Source: Tetracentron sinense | Taxonomy: Eukaryota > Streptophyta > Magnoliopsida > Trochodendrales > Trochodendraceae | NCBI GenBank assembly: GCA_015143295.1 | Contig: CM026557.1 | Span: 21,361,760 to 21,425,759 of the forward strand | Direction: 5' to 3' | Length of the DNA stretch: 64,000 nucleotides | Shown: piece by piece, positions 57,761-64,000 of the stretch | Layout of the letters: the number at the start of each line of letters is the position of its first letter | Numbering within the stretch: the first letter of the stretch is position 1 | Made by a program: the position numbers and the translations under genes | The notes under the pieces: model-generated | Database searches by the model: none | Seen by the model: only the letters and a program-made list of their open reading frames with translations | What the model was told of the DNA's origin: nothing

Positions 57761-60700
57761 CGTCCGAATCCCGGTTCAGTTTTACACCAACAAAATCTCA
57801 TCGTTCCTCAGTACGAGCTTAAAAGGCCATTTCGCTCTCAAACCAGCGAAATCCATCAATTAATCAAATAAAACCATCGAATCTTTTAATCAAACCATCA
57901 ATCAATCAAATTAAATCATCAATCTCCACCGGAACTACGTGCAGCTTGATTCCACTAACAGTGGATACGTAGGCAACCATGATCAGGTTCAGCTCCCCTA
58001 GGATATAATACCTATTCTGTTTCTATTATGTCCATCTCATTACATTCATTACTGTTAATATTATATCTGCTTAGCATATAAATGAAATTTCAAGCTTCTC
58101 TTATGATTTTTCTGCTTTGATTCAAACTTAGGGAGTAGGTAACCATCTCCAGATGAGAGTTTAGGGTTGCCTAACACCTTCCTCTAACTCAACCGAACCT
58201 CTTACCCTGACTTCTGACTTCCAAACCATGCCTTATTCAACTATTTCAGGGACCCTATTTCCCTCGGAATTAGATAGGTGGCGACTGTCAACCCAATTGC
58301 AATTTATCGTTATTCCTCATCGGGATCTATCCTTATCGGGAATGAGGGTTAAAATTTTGGTACTCACAATGATACCTCCTTCTAAGCAAAGAAATGTTAC
58401 ATCCATTGTCAAATGGATTCGACCTCCAGTCGGAAGAATAAAACTTAATGTAGATGGGACTTCAAGAGGTAATCCAGGACCAGCAAGTGGAGGGGGTGTT
58501 ATTCGTAATCATAATGAAGATTTAGTAGCCTGTTTCTTTGCTTATTATGATCATTGCTCTAGTTATGTTGCTGAAACTAGAGCCCTCCTTGATGGTATCA
58601 TGCTTTGTCAGTCTAGAGGATATATGCAGATTGAGATAAAATCTGATTCTAAGTCCCTTGTTGAAGCTTGAAAAAGGACTTCTAAACATCCCTGGAATGT
58701 ATGGTATTGGAATAAAAAGATCCACAAATTAATAAGCACATGTTCTAATATATCTCACATCTACAAGGAAGCTAATAAGGTGGTTGATTATCTAGCCAAC
58801 TATGGTTGTGATCTTCATCACAGTGGTACGATCATCTCTATACAGGAGATACCTTCTCGTCTCAAAGCTCTTATTTTCCTTGATAAATTGGGCCTAGGGC
58901 ATATCAGACAGTCTTAAAGTTATCTTTTGTCTTGTTTTATATATTTGTGTCTTTGTATAGGGTTGGGGGTTTTTAATTCCCCTAGTCTCTTGTGTCCTTT
59001 AAGGGGTTTTGGTTTTATGTCTCCCCCTTGTAGTGTCCCTGTAGGGGTAAGGTTTTATGTCCCCCCCCCCCCCGCCCCCCCTTTTCTTTTTTATTATTAA
59101 TAAACAAGTAGGGGTCCGACAAACCCCCCACTCATTTTGAGTGGCTTTAATTTAAAAAAAAGTAATTATTTGATTAATCAATGATTAGGATGTTAATTAT
59201 ACTCTATTTTGAGATTAAGGGCTTAAGTATAATAAATGTTAAGAGGAAGGGTTATTTGTAAATAAAGTAAGTTAAAGAAGTATAATAAAAGTTAATTTTT
59301 ATTATTAATTACAATTAGTAAGTAATTTATTAATTAATTAGTGTTTAAAGGAGTTAATTATAACTAATTTATAAACTAATGACTTGAGTATAATAAAGAT
59401 CAAGTAGAAGGGCTAAGTTGTACTAAGGAGAATTACTTTATGTGTTGGGTTGTAAAATCACCCACACGTGGATTCCACTATAGAGAGTTTAAAAGTCTTT
59501 GATTTACATTGTTCACTGTTACAGTACAGTAACAGTAGAGAAACAAACACATGAGGTTCATGTAAAGAAGAAGAAGAAGAAAGAAAAGAAAAGAAGGAAA
59601 GGGAAAGAAACCTAGTTTACTTGGATTTTACAATTAGGTAAGTAAATCCATGTGTTTTAGACTTAATTGATATCTTTTAATTCTATTAAAGGAATTTGTT
59701 ATTGAACTTGTTATATGAATAAGCAAGAATTTGGAAACAATTTCATACCATAGTATGTGGAAAATTTTAGATTGTAGAAATTTTGATTTAGTGAAAATTT
59801 TCAGATTGTAGTAATTATGAATAAGTATACAAGACTTACCTATTTTTAAAGTAAATGATGAGTTTATGTGAAAAATGAAATATATATCATTGATGATCTA
59901 TGGATTCGGTAGTCAGTTGATATCTAGAGAAGAATACCACCCTGGCGATCTATGGATTTGGTAGTCAGTTTATGAATATTGCATTAACCAACTGGTGAGT
60001 TACCTTTGTGAATGTTACATTCCCACATTGTATTCTGAGAGAGCCTAATGATCTGACCCTAGCACGGGACTTTCGGTAGACCCCGACGTATTAGGGTAAT
60101 CCCAGGCGGCTGCGTTAGAATGATTGAGAGAATCCAATGTACCAATTCAGTTTTGTCCTATTTCGAGAGAGCCTTTAAGAGTATTATTCTGTCGTGATCT
60201 CTTATAGGCGACTATGCTGATAAGATCGGTCAAAAATACATGAGCCAGTATAGGATAACACTCTGGTATTTGGTTCTGATATATTTATATAGTAACCTGG
60301 ATAATTGTAAGTTATAAATCTTGAGTTTTTAGAATTTTATTTCAGGATTCGTTATTACTTAGAATTATGATTCGATGGGAGGATTGTATTTACAAACGGT
60401 TTAAATTCATGATTTGCTGCAAAATTATTTATATGGTCTCATGCATATATTTGGAAAATTGTTATATAATGATTGAAATTAAGCATGATAATTAGTTTGA
60501 AAATTGCACATATTCCCACTGCATTTCTTTTTAAGTTCATTGAATCCTACACATATGTGAATTACTTATTGAGCTTTGTAGCTCACCCAAGTTTATACTA
60601 CTCTTGCAAAGTAAAAGTGGGCAAAGGGAAGTAGAAGCAGTTGTTTCTTTTTGGGGTCTGTATATTTGTATAAAGAGTGAAAAAGAAGATATCATCAGAA

Positions 60701-60956
60701 GTACATTTTGGGTTTGAAATGAGAAATTTTGTACTACAAACTTTAATAGAAAGTGATAGAAACTTTGATGTATATAGTGGATTGTGTATATGTAAATATT
60801 GCTCTGATGAATCATATTATACAGGTGAGTTTGGGAGTTCAAATCTTTATTATGAGTTATGAAGAATGATTAAATGTTTATAATATGAGTTAAGTAAGTG
60901 AATGAGAACTCACACCCTGAGATTCGGGAGTTTGAGTTTCGGGGCGTGACAGTGGC

Positions 60957-61429
60957 CAACAAGGGGATGAGATTCGAATAAACAATTTAATTAGCGGGTT
61001 CCTGTTTGAATAAACAATTTAATTATATAGTTAAATTTTAAATAAACAATTTCATTATATAGTTAAACTAAATAAATGATTGTTTATTTATTTATTATTA
61101 TCACATGTAAAAATTAGTATAACAATATAATTTAAGACATTATGTCATAATTATACAGTGGATAGTTAGAGGAGTATTGGCATCCTATTATTAACCTAGT
61201 TAAGTTAGAACACTTAATCTATTATGACACTTAGGCTGCATTTGGCTTTGATTATTTTGGCCATAAAAAAAAGGGTGGTGTTAGATGCACACCAATATTT
61301 GATAACTGCACCCCATTAGTAAAAAAATATTGACAGTACACCATTAAATTAATAAAATTACTTGTACACACCAAAAACAAAAAAAATGCCCATAAATTTT
61401 AAATCCACACCATTTACAATACTGACTAC
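60957..61429. other. Intergenic, AT-rich
   Basis: Three copies of AATAAACAATTTAATTA-like text at 60,978-61,070. No gene. Confidence 0.4.
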
Positions 61430-62139
61430 AGAAGATCATGCTCCCACTCTTTCGCTACTTCTTCATCAATTTCCTTGGAATTATCACTTGCTGAAATGAA
61501 AATTGTATCATAAATAAAATGGTTGAACTAATAAACAAAAAAATATAAACTTATATCATAATAAACCTCTGATAGGATTGAGAAATAACTAATCAGTACG
61601 GAAGCACCAAGAAAGCAACCACAAATTAAGGCCATCCCTTTTGTTTCCAAAATAGTTTGAGCTGACTCCATAGATGAAATGATGTGTACTTGGGAAAGTC
61701 TTGAGCCGAAGAAGTGGTGTACCCGTTATGGTTTCACCCATCTGACAATCAGATGAGTCCTCTACAAGCCCCTCTTAAGCCCATCGTTTTTCACAAAACA
61801 CGTACCACCTTCCTAGGATATGGAGGCCATGTTTATAAGTCTGTCCAATTAGTATGATTTAAGTCTAATCTTAATTGAAACAAATGAGTATATAGTATGA
61901 AATTAATCTGTTAAGAATAAAAAGAAACCAAAAAAGAAAAGGAAAGAATATTTAATTTTACAATCAATACATAGGAGGAAAAAATTGTTGACAGAAAATC
62001 CCAAGAAGAGTATCTATCCCCATACTTGAGCATTTGTTTGACATTGTTGTATGAGAGCACATCTGCTGCGATATTTATGAAGTGCTCGACAAAGATCCTC
62101 ATTAGTAGCCTCAAGCCAAGCAATTCTTTCCTTGAGAAC
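61430..62139 (-). pseudogene. KIN-4A (FRA1)-type kinesin, three-exon fragment, broken
   Basis: Normal KIN-4A is a plus-end-directed kinesin for cellulose/pectin delivery and cortical microtubules. Three exons of its coiled-coil start remain: 62,026-62,139 (VLKERIAWLEATNEDLC, HKYRSRC), 61,723-61,812 (GGTCFVKNDGLKRGL, then SSDCQMGETIT) and 61,430-61,490 (SDNSKEIDEEVAKEWEHDLL). GT-AG sites and phases fit between them. Exon 2 has a TAG at 61,762-61,764 and is 4 nt short of the expected length, shifting the frame. No motor exons were seen up to 64,000 and no C-terminal exons between this and the Gypsy LTR. Introns are kept, so it is a DNA-level duplicate, not a retrocopy. A functional gene with odd splicing is less likely. 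Confidence 0.8.
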
Positions 62140-63600
62140 CTATCTGCAATTTGAAATTAGGTAAATGTATATAATTATACACAGAGAAATTATTTTTAAA
62201 AAAGGGAAAAAAAAAAAGATATAAACTTTATGTGACAAAAAGTGGAACGAGAAAGATGCAGACTAGAAGAAAGAAATTTGGAAGATGTAAGATAAGCATG
62301 TAAGAGTTTCCAACTTCAGTCACAACACACAAATCAATATCTTTAAGCATCGATACCATCCTGTTACTACATATAAGCTATAACTGTCTAATAACCATCG
62401 TTTGTGCAGAAGGGTATCACAAAATCTTTTAAAGGAAAAAGATAGATATAAATACAGTAATTAGTCTAGAAGCAACGAATAATACTTGCCTAATATCATT
62501 TACCAAATATGCATGAATAAATTTAAATTATTCATTGATGTTGTCTTTGAATACTATTTCTTAGCTACTAAGATAAATTTAAGTGCAATTACTTAGTTCA
62601 TGGTTTGGTTAGATCTTTATGGTTCATACTTCAATATAATTATTTGATAAGTTAAAAAAATGAGTCTATTTTAGTTAGAAAGCTAACGAACCCGTGCGAG
62701 TATGGATAAAAATTAGATAAAGAATTAAATAAATTGGTGGATGTAAAGTCCTACAAGTATGGATGTAAAAATTGTAATAACAACAGTTAGGCCGGAAAGA
62801 AACAACACCAAAAAAAAAAGTCTTGTTGAATATCTCCCAAGAGCTTTTAGAAACCATTATCCATCAATTGCATTTATTAATTGCTTCAATTGTCATAATA
62901 ACATAGAAATCAATCATTTATATAATAAAACAATGCAGACATCCCAACATCGCACCCCATTACTCCATCAATTTTTATTTATTCATAGAAAAAACATATA
63001 GTCCAAGAAACAAATCTATGCAAAAAAAAATCAATATCTCCTTAATAAGCTTTTGATGCCTGTACATAAAATCTAACTTGGAAATAAGATGAAGAATACA
63101 TGGTGCTAAACATGTACTTATGGTCTATTCGCCTTTAACACGTGTATTCTGATTATGCACTTGAGTTAGTTATAATTGTATTCAAAGAATTCTTTTCACA
63201 GTCAAATTACTTGTCACATACTATTTCAAATTTTTAGCTTTGCTCAATACTAAGAAGCCTTGCATTATAGTATATCCCTGATCAACAAAGACAATGTCCC
63301 TGATCAACAAAGACAACTAGGTGGAGTAAACTCCAGCTGCCCTACATTTTTATGCAAATAAGCTACTTTTCTACATCTAAAAAAAATAAGCTGAAAATAA
63401 GCATGGAGCAGCAAACCAGGCAATTCATCTACAAAAAAAAGAAATCCGGTTCTAATTTTTGATGGCAGACAGGATAAATTTCGAGTTCACCGGCATTGTG
63501 AGATTATATATTCGGGAAAAAGATTAAAGAAGAAGCTAGATTTGCAAAAAATTCAACCATAAATAGAGAAACCCAGTTCGCAATTGAAGGGTAAAAAGCA
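62140..63600. other. Intergenic or pseudogene intron, nothing recognised
   Basis: AT-rich. A short direct repeat of CCCTGATCAACAAAGACAA near 63,276-63,316. No exon of KIN-4A found. Confidence 0.4.
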
Positions 63601-64000
63601 TCGAAATGAGAGAAAACCCAGAGTGAGAATATCAACTCACTTGAATGCCCAATGAGAATGGGATATCGACTCACCTGAATGCCTATCACCTTTAACACAA
63701 CTCCTTAATAAGACCAGAATATCAACTCACCTGAATGCAAAAACTCTGTTGCCCAATTAATGGACTAGGGGGGGGGGGGTGATTAGAACTAAGTGATTAC
63801 TCCGGAATTAAAAAGTTAATCACCAAAGCTGCAAACAATAACCAGAAATAAATATAGAGGAGAGAGAATGATACCACACACAAGATATTTTATCGGGGTT
63901 CAGCAACTTGCCTATGTCCCCGCCTTTAAGCTTCTCGCCTTAGGGATTTTCCCATGATTCCACTAATCGCACTCTTCTTTACGGACAGAGAGTAAGCCTT
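63601..64000. other. Right end: short direct repeats and LTR-like text
   Basis: GAATATCAACTCACYTGAATGC occurs in three diverged forms (63,628, 63,662, 63,717). A poly-G run at 63,768-63,779 is followed by TTATCGGGGTTCAGCAACTTG... (63,890 on), text commonly seen in plant retrotransposon leaders. It runs off the window. Confidence 0.35.

Larger units (their letters stand above)
56159..58368 (-). mobile_element. Solo LTR (2.2 kb), Tat/Ogre-like, inside the LINE
   Basis: On the minus strand it starts TGTGAGTACCAAAATTTTAA. The far end reads GGGGTGCTTAGG, where TGCTTACA would be expected. Perfect TSD ATGAT at 56,154-56,158 and 58,369-58,373. Its ends match the solo LTR at 8,749-13,463. It holds two tandem arrays. 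Confidence 0.83.
56002..59160 (+). mobile_element. 5'-truncated LINE (RNase H end), split by a solo LTR
   Basis: Non-LTR retrotransposon tail. The frame runs IIWEIWKEKCSRRF at 56,002-56,157, is cut by the 56,159-58,368 LTR and resumes in the same frame at 58,374. It then gives an RNase H domain (KLNVDGTSRGNPGPASGGG, VAETRALLDG, KSDSKSLVEA) and a tail to about 58,916. A TGA at 58,669-58,671 interrupts it where the next residues (KRTSKHPWNVWYW) continue the fold. The LINE ends in an A-rich tail at 59,160. A 16-bp target-site duplication AGTAATTANTTGATTA (55,986-56,001; 59,161-59,176, one difference) proves insertion into the Gypsy LTR. RT and endonuclease parts are missing. Confidence 0.88.
55728..60951 (+). 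mobile_element. Ty3/Gypsy solo LTR, split by a LINE
   Basis: Starts TGTAATGACCC and ends TTTCGGGGCGTGACA, a typical plant Gypsy (Tekay/Del-like) pair of ends. Perfect 5-bp TSD GTGGC at 55,723-55,727 and 60,952-60,956. Without the LINE and its duplication it is about 2.05 kb. There is no internal region, so it is a solo LTR. A TATA-like sequence and a CACATGAGGTTCATG leader lie near 59,540-59,560. Confidence 0.87.

Overview
This is nuclear DNA from a flowering plant, probably a eudicot or magnoliid with a repeat-rich genome; the sequence does not fix the species. Support: GT-AG introns up to 10.6 kb, a plant-type mitochondrial D-lactate dehydrogenase, an SPX-RING ubiquitin ligase of the BAH1/NLA family, plant Copia, Gypsy and LINE remnants, and hAT, Mutator-like and Tourist-like MITEs. 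Nothing bacterial, viral or CRISPR-like was found.

Layout. (1) 1-17,766, minus strand: the 5' six exons (about 241 codons) of a D-lactate dehydrogenase gene; its 3' exons lie left of the window. Intron 5 (4,109-14,699) holds a decayed Copia element. That element was hit by a MULE-type MITE and by a 4.7 kb solo LTR, which was itself hit by a Copia-type solo LTR; target-site duplications (TSDs) prove each step. (2) 17,767-32,600: promoter, then intergenic repeats, including two solo LTRs of one family, one inside the other in opposite orientation. (3) 32,685-45,005, minus strand: a complete six-exon gene for a 334-aa SPX-RING E3 ligase, with an 8.4 kb intron 4 full of repeats. One RING zinc ligand is Trp instead of Cys. 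(4) 45,000-55,700: hAT elements, foldback MITEs, a TRIM and a possible SINE. (5) 55,728-60,951: a Gypsy solo LTR containing a 5'-truncated LINE that contains another solo LTR. (6) 61,430-62,139, minus strand: three exons of a broken KIN-4A (FRA1) kinesin copy. (7) 62,140-64,000: little of note.

The two real genes are unrelated in function: one acts in mitochondrial D-lactate and methylglyoxal detoxification, the other in phosphate/nitrogen-responsive ubiquitination. No operon-like relation exists. The most unusual structures are (a) seven short hairpins of one motif with paired arms in a solo LTR (11,844-13,111), (b) a family of LTRs whose copies carry different perfect palindromes upstream of a presumed TATA box, and (c) an interleaved double inverted repeat at 38,105-39,110. 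All domain calls are by eye from recognised motifs, without database searches.
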